The notes under the pieces were generated by a model. It worked only from the letters and a program-made list of their open reading frames with translations, was not told the DNA's origin and did not search any database. This document shows positions 1 through 5,829 of a stretch of 11,388 nucleotides of DNA, one piece after another (the first letter of the stretch is position 1; every line of letters starts with the position of its first letter). The translations under genes were made by a program, and so were the position numbers. The stretch is taken from NCBI GenBank assembly GCA_043820045.1, contig JBDREF010000054.1, positions 1 to 11,388 on the forward strand. Direction: 5' to 3'. This DNA comes from JBDREF01 sp043820045. GTDB lineage: Bacteria > Planctomycetota > Phycisphaerae > Sedimentisphaerales > Anaerobacaceae.

Positions 1-323
1 AGTGCCATTACTGACTCCCATTGCCTGAGGTTCGCCTGGCAGAGAACAGTCTTGGCCTGCCTTCTGGCCTTCTGCAGCGAAGGCAGCAGCAACGCCAGCA
101 GCAGCATGACAACGGAGATCACCACCAGAAGCTCTATCAGCGTAAAGCCTCCGCGAATAAGTGTGGCACCGCGCCTGTCATGTCGAGCGGAGTCCCGGTC
201 GTATCGGGATGGAGTCGAGACATCCGGCCGCGAGCGAAATGTGCCGCCCGTTCGACGCCGGACCCCTCGACTGCGCTCGGGGTGACTGGAAACAGTGGGC
301 TTGGGGCGACAATCCTGGTACAT
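1..323 (-). CDS. Prepilin-type (H-X9-DG family) pseudopilin, N-terminal part
   Basis: The gene reads leftwards from an ATG at 323-321 and leaves the window at base 1 after 107 codons. Residues 60-64 are FTLIE, preceded by Gly59, the canonical prepilin-peptidase site with Glu at +5. A hydrophobic helix (about 62-82) and a Lys/Arg-rich stretch (LQKARRQAK) follow, as in type II secretion pseudopilins and the large planctomycete H-X9-DG family. The start is supported by AAGGA 9 bases upstream, inside the last codons of the preceding gene, and by a gap of only 2 bases to that gene's TGA, which implies translational coupling. The leader of 59 residues is unusually long and Arg-rich, and its DNA is dispersed-repeat sequence (see 176-290). 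The C-terminal half lies outside the window. Its sequence is very close to the gene at 326-1270, so the two are tandem paralogues. The family is clear; the substrate or assembly it serves is not. Confidence 0.85.
   Translation of the reverse strand, partial: MYQDCRPKPTVSSHPERSRGVRRRTGGTFRSRPDVSTPSRYDRDSARHDRRGATLIRGGFTLIELLVVISVVMLLLALLLPSLQKARRQAKTVLCQANLRQWESVMA
176..290. repeat. Dispersed repeat segments inside the prepilin leader
   Basis: The stretch holds two units of a kind scattered through many bacterial genomes: one around 176-230 (GTCATGTCGAGCGGAGTC ... GTCGAGACATC) and one around 262-286 (CCCCTCGACTGCGCTCGGGG). Read on the minus strand they give the familiar spurious-looking peptide HPERSRGV and related Arg/Ser-rich text. 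Here they stay in frame between the ATG at 323 and the FTLIE codons at 146. Assignment as dispersed repeats rests on recognising the motif, not on a genome search. Confidence 0.6.
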
Positions 324-325
324 TT

Positions 326-1270
326 TCAGTAATCCTTAAATCCTCGCATCCACGGGGGCCAATCTTCCGGCTGAACGCCTCCGGCCTTTGTCCAGACGTT
401 CGCCGTATCGAACTTCATATGCCACTTCAACGTCCACAGCTCTTTGAGCCCGATCCTTCTGACGGACCAGTCGAGAAACAGGCCGTTTACGTAGTGATCA
501 TGCCGGTTGATGCAAAATGGCGCTATACCAAGGCCCCCGCCAGGTGTTCTCGGGGGCGGAAAAAAGTTATCAGGCAGACTCCACGGCACTCTGCAATCGA
601 GAAATACGGGGATTCTGCTTCTGTTCCTGATTGGGAAAGTATCAAGACCGCGGCTGAGGCGGAACCGAAAGTCCTCGGGAATAGACAGATCAAACCGGTC
701 GTTAAACAACCAGTCGTTGAACCCGTAGCTGCCGCGAAACGGGGGCGGCGGGATCGTGATTTCCCAGGCTTCAAACACAGAGCCCATTTTGCCTTGGATC
801 CGGTACACTGTGCCGCTCGTGACTCTGAAACTTCCGATCTTTGGGTCGTCGGAGGTCTTGACGGCCATAGGGCAGCAGGCGATGCCTTTGGCCCTTATCT
901 CTTGAAAAACGCGGGGTCGGTTCGGATCGCCTGCAGCCAGGTACGGCCCGCGCAGAAACCACAGAGCCCCGCCCGTGTGATTGGGAAGTAGGCCCTCATT
1001 ATCTTCGGTGTATAAAGCCAGTACCGAGCCCCACTGCTTGAGCTTTGACTGACAGACAACCGCCCTGGCCTGCTTTCTGGCCTTTTGAAGGGCCGGCAGC
1101 AATAGCGCCATCAACAGCACGATGACAGAAATGACCACCAGAAGCTCGATGAGCGTGAACGCACGGCGGTGATGTTCTGGGGCGGCAGGACAGGCCGTCA
1201 TCTGCGACCGATGCTCTCCTGCGAACGGTTCAATGAGGCTGCTCTTTCGCTCCGCGATTTCGCCTGCCAT
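326..1270 (-). CDS. Prepilin-type H-X9-D pseudopilin
   Basis: This is a secreted or inner-membrane pseudopilin of the H-X9-DG family. The prepilin signature FTLIELLVVI follows a basic stretch HHRRA, so cleavage would be at Ala|Phe; a hydrophobic helix and the KARKQARAVVCQ stretch come next. Near the C-terminus is RHDHYVNGLFLDWS (His, then Asp-Trp in place of Asp-Gly), followed by GLKELWTLKWH and ending in PEDWPPWMRGFKDY; the same tail occurs in the gene at 8041. I chose ATG 1270 (314 residues, 37-residue leader) because GAGG lies 8 bases upstream. A TTG at 1312 extends it, and an ATG at 1201 gives a more usual 14-residue leader but has poorer Shine-Dalgarno spacing. The last codons carry the ribosome-binding site of the next gene. 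A promoter candidate is at 1454-1483. Confidence 0.88.
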   Translation of the reverse strand: MAGEIAERKSSLIEPFAGEHRSQMTACPAAPEHHRRAFTLIELLVVISVIVLLMALLLPALQKARKQARAVVCQSKLKQWGSVLALYTEDNEGLLPNHTGGALWFLRGPYLAAGDPNRPRVFQEIRAKGIACCPMAVKTSDDPKIGSFRVTSGTVYRIQGKMGSVFEAWEITIPPPPFRGSYGFNDWLFNDRFDLSIPEDFRFRLSRGLDTFPIRNRSRIPVFLDCRVPWSLPDNFFPPPRTPGGGLGIAPFCINRHDHYVNGLFLDWSVRRIGLKELWTLKWHMKFDTANVWTKAGGVQPEDWPPWMRGFKDY

Positions 1271-1453
1271 CGTCTCTGCCTCGAAACAGGTATTACCGCA
1301 AATCCCTTTCAATAAGCCGTAGCCGCGGCAAACTCACGCACGCCGCCCTCGCTGCTTGCCCTTCGCCTGAACTCTCGCCGTACGTCCGGGCCTGCCGAAG
1401 AACGCAATCGTGTACGTAAGAACCGCATTGCCGGGCAGACGACCAACACTAAT

Positions 1454-1483
1454 ATGCTACCAATCCGCCCGCCTTCGCGTCAA
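1454..1483 (-). promoter_or_regulatory. Candidate sigma70-type promoter for the pseudopilin pair
   Basis: On the minus strand TTGACG (1483-1478) and TAGCAT (1459-1454) are separated by 18 bases. This would leave a GC-rich leader of roughly 180 bases before ATG 1270. The -35 is good; the -10 is only fair. I saw no known riboswitch consensus in the leader. Confidence 0.45.
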
Positions 1484-1650
1484 TAGAAAAAGGCCGGACG
1501 CAGAAAAATCCCAATAAGATTTTGCATCCGCCGCGTAATTCCCGGCAAAGGAGAACATATAAATGGCGCGACAGCTTACGGCCTGTGGAACCGCGCACCT
1601 TTGTGTTGCACCACCCCCACTGACGCCTTCTACCCCGCACTGCTACCAAC

Positions 1651-1710
1651 GATGTTCGTGACGAAGCTCGTAGTCCTTTTGATTAGTCAAAAGGACTACG
1701 AGCATGGTAC
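1651..1710. repeat. Palindromic repeat, copy 1
   Basis: A 60-base unit is shared with 2391-2450, with about 7 differences. Its core is a perfect 17-base inverted repeat, left arm 1666-1682 (GCTCGTAGTCCTTTTGA), spacer TTAG, right arm 1687-1703. The shared sequence starts some 15 bases left of the palindrome (the stretch TCGTGACGAA is identical in both copies) and stops shortly right of it. It lies about 97 bases beyond the stop of the broken gene at 1800. There is no T-run, so it is not a classical intrinsic terminator. It could be a REP-type element, a protein-binding site or an mRNA 3' end. Confidence 0.85.
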
Positions 1711-1799
1711 AGCCAGAGCAAGCCATCGGATGGGCAGATTCCTACCCCGCCGTGTGTTCCACCGTGAGCCAAATGGTGCGAAGCATCGCACCTGTACGG

Positions 1800-2106
1800 C
1801 TACGCCCACTTTTTCGCCAACTTGTCGAGACCGGCTTTTTCGAGGTCGGCGGGAGACATGACGATATGGAATTCCACGTCCGCGTTGAACATCAGGAACC
1901 ATGGTTCCGATATCCTGGGCACGTCGGAAGGCTCGGCTATATCGGCAATCAATGATTGCTCCGCGATGACCGCCATATTCGGTGAAGTAAACGGCCTCTG
2001 GCTTGATTTCGTCGAATATTCGTTTCATCTTCTGGCCGATAGAGCCGTCTTTAACGTAAACATTGAATTCCTTATGAGGTATTTTGACATGAATTAACAT
2101 TCGCAT
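1800..2106 (-). pseudogene. Small conserved protein of about 101 residues, single-base frameshift
   Basis: The gene starts at ATG 2106 with AAAGGAG 7 bases upstream. The N-terminal half reads MRMLIHVKIPHKEFNVYVKD ... KPEAVYFTE ... HRGAIID in one frame. From about 1943 the other frame continues it exactly: DIAEPSDVPRISEPWFLMFN, then ADVEFHIVMSPADLEKAGLD and KLAKKWA, ending at TAG 1802-1800. Together these match, from memory, a family of about 100-residue proteins of unknown function (start MKMLI.VKFPHEPFN, end GLDALGKKW). One extra base between about 1943 and 1955 explains the shift; removing the A of the GAT codon there gives GAIIVADIAEP, the expected register. It is either a recent pseudogene or a sequencing error. 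Read without the shift, the frame runs on into unrelated sequence. No function is assigned. Confidence 0.8.
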
Positions 2107-2501
2107 CGTAGTTCTCCTTTCGGGACGGCAAAAAGCCGTTCTTTGCCTTAAACAATTGACTTCCATAATTCTATAGAGACAGGTGGCGCAACATGTTCGT
2201 CGGTATATTAGGCAAATTCCCTGAATGTTTGCTCTTTTTTGCTTAGTGGAGGGCCTGGGATTCAGGATTCACTGTCCTGCCATAAGCGCCGCATCCAACA
2301 GGCGTACAACAAGATTCTGTGCCTGCCGGCGGATTCTGCCAGACGTATCGACGCCAGCCGGCCCGCAGTATCACCGACGACGTTGTCTATGACGCTCGTG
2401 ACGAAGCTCGTAGTCCTTTTGATTAATCAAAAGGACTACGGGCACAATACGGGCAGGCACTTTTATTATCTTCGTTTATCTGACCCTACCTTCCTTTGTT
2501 T
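2107..2501. other. Gene-free stretch with the second palindrome
   Basis: No supported gene. Immediately upstream of the broken gene's ribosome-binding site, 2125-2139 (ACGGC, AAAAA, GCCGT) can form a small 5-base-pair hairpin that could influence its expression. The palindromic repeat copy 2 lies at 2391-2450. The remainder shows nothing I can name. Confidence 0.4.
2391..2450. repeat. Palindromic repeat, copy 2
   Basis: This is the second copy of the unit at 1651-1710. Its core, 2406-2443, is a 38-base palindrome with no spacer (centre GATTAATC) and a single mismatched pair (T2408/G2441). It lies about 60 bases beyond the stop of the HAD phosphatase gene, in the same orientation as copy 1 relative to its upstream minus-strand gene. 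That placement fits an mRNA 3'-end or intergenic element. Confidence 0.85.
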
Positions 2502-3161
2502 TCAACGGCCGTCGAGGAAAGTCAGGAGGTCGTGCGGCTCTTTCAGCAGGGCCTTTGCGCCGCTGGCGGTCAGCTCCTCTGCGGTGCGGAAGCCCCAGAG
2601 GACTCCTGCGCCGAACATGCCGGCGGCGACTGCGGTCTGCATGTCGGTATTCGTGTCGCCGAGATAGATGAAGCGCTGCGGCTCAATGCCGAGTTCGCCT
2701 GCGATCTGAAACGCGCCCGCCGGGTCGGGCTTGACGGGGACATCCGGCAGCGCGCCGCGGACAATCTGGAAATTATAATCCGGGAAGAAATGCTCGACCA
2801 CCGCCGTGGTCGAATCGTGCGGCTTGTTCGAGAGCACAACCTTGGGAACGCCGCGCGTCTGCAATTCGGCCAGCAGCTCCGGGATGCCGGGGTACGGCCT
2901 GGTAGTCTCCGCCCAGCATTTTCGGTATTCGGCCGCGATGGTCTTCCTGGCCAGATCGAGCATCTCGCCATCGTCGTTGTTGTCACCCAGGACGCGGGCG
3001 GCCAGGCAGCCGGCACCGTCGCCGACGAAATGCCTGTAAGTATCGATGGGGTGCGTTGGAAACCCTAATCGTCTCAGCGCACGGTTGGCCGCATTGGCGA
3101 TGTCGGCCAGCGTGTCGAGCAGCGTGCCGTCGAGGTCGAAAAGTATGGCTTGAAATTCTAT
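2502..3161 (-). CDS. gph: HAD hydrolase, phosphoglycolate phosphatase-like, apparent ATA start
   Basis: This is a 219-residue HAD-superfamily phosphatase, most like phosphoglycolate phosphatase, which removes 2-phosphoglycolate in the cytoplasm. All four HAD motifs are present: DLDGT (Asp9 nucleophile, Asp11), LSNKP (Ser111), Lys144 in VKPDP, and LGDTNTD (Asp169, Asp173). The only ATG, at 2963, would remove motif I and a third of the protein. In frame upstream a TGA lies at 3167-3165, followed by AAA and then ATA (3161-3159), GAA, TTT. GGAG (3173-3170) sits 8 bases before that ATA, ideal for initiation, and the resulting N-terminus (Met/Ile-EFQAILFDLDGTLLDT) matches the family. Either ATA is used, or an ATG has mutated to ATA. 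It is the last gene of the yjbQ-flavoprotein operon. The substrate is inferred from overall resemblance only. Confidence 0.85.
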   Translation of the reverse strand: MEFQAILFDLDGTLLDTLADIANAANRALRRLGFPTHPIDTYRHFVGDGAGCLAARVLGDNNDDGEMLDLARKTIAAEYRKCWAETTRPYPGIPELLAELQTRGVPKVVLSNKPHDSTTAVVEHFFPDYNFQIVRGALPDVPVKPDPAGAFQIAGELGIEPQRFIYLGDTNTDMQTAVAAGMFGAGVLWGFRTAEELTASGAKALLKEPHDLLTFLDGR

Positions 3162-3164
3162 TTT

Positions 3165-3230
3165 TCAGTCTCCAATTGTGTTACAGATGACGGTTCTCAT
3201 TCCCGGCCGAGCGTCGAAATCGACCTGTTG
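3165..3230 (-). pseudogene. Relic of the 3' end of a second yjbQ copy
   Basis: Starting 1 base after the flavoprotein stop, 22 codons read QQVDFDARPGMRTVICNTIGD then TGA. The C-terminus of the intact YjbQ-type gene reads QQVILVDFDTRPRTRTVVCQ then IIGD and TGA. The relic lacks 9 bases (ILV) but otherwise aligns base by base, including an identical GGAGACTGA end. Divergence is substantial, so the duplication is not recent. The GGAG in this end now serves as the ribosome-binding site of the HAD gene. Confidence 0.8.
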
Positions 3231-3231
3231 T

Positions 3232-3951
3232 TCAGATCGCCGCCAGCAGCTTGTCAAAGTGTTGGTTGGCCGCAGCGATGTAGCGTTCTTCGGATATGAG
3301 CGGCCTTTGCAAATTCATCATGCTCTCGTGCGAAAGCCGCCGGCTCTCGACTATCTCCCTGCCCGCCGTCTGGAGCAGCTTCTTGTACTTGTGGATTAGA
3401 GGTTTCAGAATCAGGGGGGCGTCTTTCAATATCGCGCCGCCGGATCTGTATATCTCGCCGATGACCTGGGTCCGCATATTCCTCGCTATTCTCCTGAACA
3501 ACAGTTCGAGCACCTGAAAATGGCTCTGCTCCGGAAAGCCGCAGTTGGATATGACGACGAGTTCGGGGACCTTATCGGATTTTGTCATGTGCACGCACTC
3601 TCCGCCTTCGTCTTTTTCGAAGTGCGGATCGGCGGCGGGGATTATTCTATCCATGAAGTTTTTCATTATTCCCGTGACGTTATCGACGTAAACCGGCGTG
3701 GCGAAAACGACAACGTCGGAGTTTACGAATTTTTCGATCAGCTCGGCCATGTCGTCCTTGATAACGCAAACGCCCGGCGTCTTGAACCAGCAGGCGAAAC
3801 ATCCTCTGCACGGATTGATTTTCTTTTTGGCGAGAAATATATTCTCCACTTCCGCTCCGGCCTGAGTCGCACCTTTCGAAAAGGCCTCGACCATAAGATG
3901 CGTGTTTCCGTTCTCGGCCCGCGGCGAGCCGTTGAATATGGTAATTCTCAT
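3232..3951 (-). CDS. Iron-sulfur flavoprotein / NADPH-dependent FMN reductase family
   Basis: This is a 239-residue flavodoxin-fold protein. The FMN-phosphate loop NGSPRAENGNTH is at residues 7-18, and TPVYVDNVTGIMKNFMDR at about 85-102 is the second flavin-binding segment of the family. Cys48, Cys51, Cys54 and Cys62 (C-X2-C-X2-C-X7-C) form the compact cysteine motif of the iron-sulfur flavoproteins, which bind a [4Fe-4S] cluster and act in electron transfer; the physiological partner is unknown. The start is the ATG at 3951, giving the standard N-terminus MRITIFNGSPR; the Shine-Dalgarno is weak (GGAAA). It lies 39 bases after yjbQ, and both its 5' and 3' flanks carry a yjbQ 3' end, one intact and one relic. 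Confidence 0.9.
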   Translation of the reverse strand: MRITIFNGSPRAENGNTHLMVEAFSKGATQAGAEVENIFLAKKKINPCRGCFACWFKTPGVCVIKDDMAELIEKFVNSDVVVFATPVYVDNVTGIMKNFMDRIIPAADPHFEKDEGGECVHMTKSDKVPELVVISNCGFPEQSHFQVLELLFRRIARNMRTQVIGEIYRSGGAILKDAPLILKPLIHKYKKLLQTAGREIVESRRLSHESMMNLQRPLISEERYIAAANQHFDKLLAAI

Positions 3952-3990
3952 AGCAGATTTCCGTTCACGTGCGATTGTGTTTACCTGAAT

Positions 3991-4410
3991 TCAGTCTCCG
4001 ATTATCTGACATACGACGGTTCTCGTTCTCGGGCGGGTGTCGAAATCGACGAGTATGACCTGCTGCCACGTCCCGAGTGTGAGCCGGCCGTCAACGATGG
4101 GCACGGTCAGCGACGGCCCGAGCAGCGTCGCCCGCACGTGGGAGTGGCCGTTGTCGTCGTGCCAGGTCTCTTCGTGCTCGTAGCGGGCGTTCTGCGGAGC
4201 GAGCTTCTCGAACGCGGCCTTTATATCGTAGTCGGCCAGCCCCGGCTCGTATTCGGTCGTCGTGATTCCCGCCGTCGAGCCTACGTTGAAGACCGTAACT
4301 GTCCCGTCTCTGACTCCCGACTGCGATATGGCATCGGCCACCTGCTCGGTGATATTCACCACGTCGCAGTCGCCCTGCGTTTCGATCTGTAAGTTACGTG
4401 TCTTGACCAT
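3991..4410 (-). CDS. yjbQ: YjbQ/UPF0047 family, secondary thiamine-phosphate synthase-like
   Basis: This 139-residue protein is the usual length for the UPF0047/YjbQ family. Signature segments are GSTAGITTTEYEPGL (44-58), the His-rich WHDDNGHSHVRATLLGPS (83-100), LTVPIVDGRL and GTWQQVILVDFDTRPR (113-128). The family is described as having a secondary, low-level thiamine-phosphate synthase activity; its main role is not settled. The start is ATG 4410 with AAGGA about 11 bases upstream. It is the first gene of a three-gene minus-strand operon driven by the promoter at 4477-4505. A duplicate of its last 20 or so codons survives further down the operon (3165-3230). Confidence 0.9.
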   Translation of the reverse strand: MVKTRNLQIETQGDCDVVNITEQVADAISQSGVRDGTVTVFNVGSTAGITTTEYEPGLADYDIKAAFEKLAPQNARYEHEETWHDDNGHSHVRATLLGPSLTVPIVDGRLTLGTWQQVILVDFDTRPRTRTVVCQIIGD

Positions 4411-4476
4411 CTTTCGATAAGTCCTTTTCCGCTCGGCTCTCGATTGAGCACCGAGCCCGGCTGCTGAACGGCTGAA

Positions 4477-4505
4477 AGATTACCAGATACGTCCCGGATA
4501 TTCAA
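4477..4505 (-). promoter_or_regulatory. Sigma70-type promoter for the yjbQ operon
   Basis: TTGAAT (4505-4500) and TAATCT (4482-4477) are 17 bases apart on the minus strand, giving a leader of about 60 bases before yjbQ. Spacing and both hexamers are good. No operator is obvious. Confidence 0.6.
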
Positions 4506-4557
4506 AGCATTTGGACTGCTCCGGCGGAATTCAGGCCTGTCGGCGGGTGAAGATAAA

Positions 4558-4604
4558 GTGCCCCTGCCTGTGTGCGGAGGGATGAAAATCGAGAGCAGGG
4601 GCAC
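4558..4604. repeat. Long-loop inverted repeat upstream of the yjbQ promoter
   Basis: GTGCCCCTGC (4558-4567) and GCAGGGGCAC (4595-4604) are perfect 10-base arms around a 27-base loop. A second, weaker pair follows immediately, AGGGCTG (4609-4615) with CAGCCCT (4631-4637). No T-run follows on either strand. The role is unknown: an operator, a structured RNA or a decayed repeat are all possible. Confidence 0.6.
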
Positions 4605-4654
4605 ATAAAGGGCTGATAGATTCCTTTCAACAGCCCTATGGTCAAAAGTACGTC

Positions 4655-4706
4655 GTGGCGTAAACTAATCAAGATTGAAATCTGCCCTGCTGTTGCGCAA
4701 CGCCAC
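4655..4706. repeat. Inverted repeat GTGGCGT / ACGCCAC
   Basis: The arms are 4655-4661 and 4700-4706, with further partial matching outside them (ACGTC on the left, GACGT on the right). The enclosed 38 bases have no recognised content. It may be a chance structure or the remnant of a small element. Confidence 0.35.
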
Positions 4707-4831
4707 AGACGTTACAATACTATTATCAGCAGATATGATAACCAAACCAAGTAGCATATTCCTGAATACGGCCTGTCCGAAACCCATTTCTGTAACAGCG
4801 AAAGGATACGACCGGCCTTGCAGGCACAGTT

Positions 4832-4903
4832 GATTACGGCCTTCAAGCTGCGAAGTTCCTTCTTCGTGAAGAAAGCAAGTGCGATACCCTTACGGCCCAT
4901 TCG
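4832..4903 (-). pseudogene. Decayed fragment of the DEAD-box helicase gene (motif VI region)
   Basis: On the minus strand, 24 codons read RMGRKGIALAFFTKKELRSL then KAVI. The intact helicase at residues 332-355 reads RMGRKGIALTLFTKAELRSL then KTVI, so 20 of 24 residues agree, as do roughly 60 of 72 bases (compare 6341-6412). Weak resemblance continues upstream to about 5040 (IPLAVDL against IMVATDL), but the HRTGRTAR arginine motif has become TRVRNVR. The open frame around it (5041 to 4712, GTG start) has no other helicase motif and ends in unrelated hydrophobic sequence. It is a non-functional relic of a duplicated helicase gene. Confidence 0.75.
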
Positions 4904-5428
4904 AACGTTTCTGACCCGAGTGAGTCGCCAGGGATATTCGAATGGAGCAGATCGTTGAGGTAAAATAGCATGTTGCAGCGTACGGGAGCAATGTTTGTGA
5001 AGACAGAGGTCCACGGCCAGTGGTATGTTAGCGCATGTCACTAATTAGAATTATGTTGTATTCTGCCTATTTCATCGAAAAATGTACCGGACACCGTTTC
5101 GTTCCCAAAGAAATTGCCAGCCATGTTGTACCAGAAAGGCTGGGCCGAACAGAACCTCGCAGACTTGCCCATGACCCTAAGCACTACCCACGATTAAGAA
5201 CAACAAGAGCACAATGGAGGGCCCAATATGCAGCTTAAGGAATCGCCATTCGGGACATTGTACTTTTCGTGATTCTGGGCCACCTTACTTAATTCGGTCG
5301 CAGGAATCCGTGTAAATCAATGTGAATCCGTGAAATCAGTGGCAATGATTTGTATTTAGTCGTTGGTATTTAGTACCCCGATAGAAGGAATCGGGACAAG
5401 TGTGGTATTTCGCGGTGGGATTCAGAAG
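4904..5428. other. Gene-free stretch with dispersed repeats
   Basis: Apart from faint helicase resemblance near 4904-5040, I find no coding signal. At 5304-5343 is a repeat unit of the form GAATCCGTGTAAATCAATGT with its own internal echo GAATCCGTG. At 5377-5395 CCCGAT and ATCGGG bracket a 7-base loop. Both are typical dispersed intergenic repeats. The remainder, about 5050-5280, holds nothing recognisable. Confidence 0.5.
5304..5343. repeat. Dispersed repeat with internal direct repeat
   Basis: GAATCCGTG occurs at 5304-5312 and again about 20 bases on, with AAATCA/TGAAATCAGTGGC around it. It resembles the reverse complement of the unit at 10609-10635 (ACACAGATTAACACCGATT) and belongs to the same kind of widely scattered repeat. 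Assignment is by recognition only. Confidence 0.5.
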
Positions 5429-5829
5429 CTACTCGAAAAGCCGCTCGAGTTTTGAGCGTATCCAATCCAGGACTACCTGTGCGGCCTGCCTTGCTTCCGT
5501 GGCATCCTCAGGCGTGGGCATCCAGGCATCGCCCGGATAGCGAACTTCAACGGAGTACGGATTAAGCAATGCGAGGGGCTCACGCAAAGAATCGGCCGTA
5601 GCTCAAATTCGAGGACTTTCTCCAGGACGACAAATAGATTGTGCGTTAGCGGGTATTCGCAGCCGCGCGCAACAAGAAAGCCTTTGAGCAGTTTTTCGGC
5701 CGCCTGCTGGCAGTGGAAGCAGACCGTATCATACGGCACCTCGTTGGCGGCAAGATTGTTGTCCGCGTTCAACAGATCGCTTCTCGCCTTCTCTATCCAT
5801 TGTCTGGCGTGTTCAGACTGCCTGTCCAT
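5429..5829 (-). pseudogene. HEPN domain protein (toxin partner of MNT), frameshifted
   Basis: This is a HEPN protein of the type found beside MNT nucleotidyltransferases (COG2250-like). ATG 5829 gives MDRQSEHARQWIEKARSDLL with HCQQAAEKLLKGFLVARG and PLTHNLFVVLEKVLEFE following. The frame then changes between about 5594 and 5604, and the second half reads DSLREPLALLNPYSVEVRYP then GDAWMPTPEDATEARQAAQV and ends WIRSKLERLFE at TAG 5431-5429. One missing base explains it; joined, the protein would be about 133 residues, normal for the family. The classical HEPN ribonuclease motif R-X4-6-H is not evident (the nearest is RGCEYPLTH, R-X7-H). Its start lies inside the MNT gene, overlapping it by 17 bases. 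It is either inactivated or a sequencing error. Confidence 0.85.

Larger units (their letters stand above)
1313..1799. other. Gene-free stretch between the pseudopilin pair and the broken small gene
   Basis: No coding region here shows family resemblance. It contains the promoter candidate at 1454-1483 and the palindrome at 1666-1703. A 32-codon reading frame at 1563-1661 (plus) has AAAGGAG upstream, but its peptide is rich in Pro, Thr and Cys with no recognisable feature, and it stops inside the repeat unit. Confidence 0.5.

Noticed and set aside
1270..1447. Possible cyclic-di-GMP riboswitch in the pseudopilin leader
   Set aside because: The position is tempting and fragments such as AAGGGCAAGC occur, but the rest of the GEMM consensus and its tetraloop/receptor could not be matched.
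1563..1661. 32-codon plus-strand frame with AAAGGAG upstream
   Set aside because: The Shine-Dalgarno is good, but the peptide (MARQLTACGTAHLCV ...) has no hydrophobic segment or motif and ends inside the palindromic repeat unit; not enough to call a gene.
2239..2667. Plus-strand frame running through palindrome copy 2 into the HAD gene
   Set aside because: It reads through repeat DNA and antisense to the phosphatase with no recognisable protein features.
3520..4392. 290-codon plus-strand frame opposite the flavoprotein and yjbQ
   Set aside because: It spans two genes and their intergenic gap on the other strand, has no ribosome-binding site or domain, and is explained as an antisense shadow.
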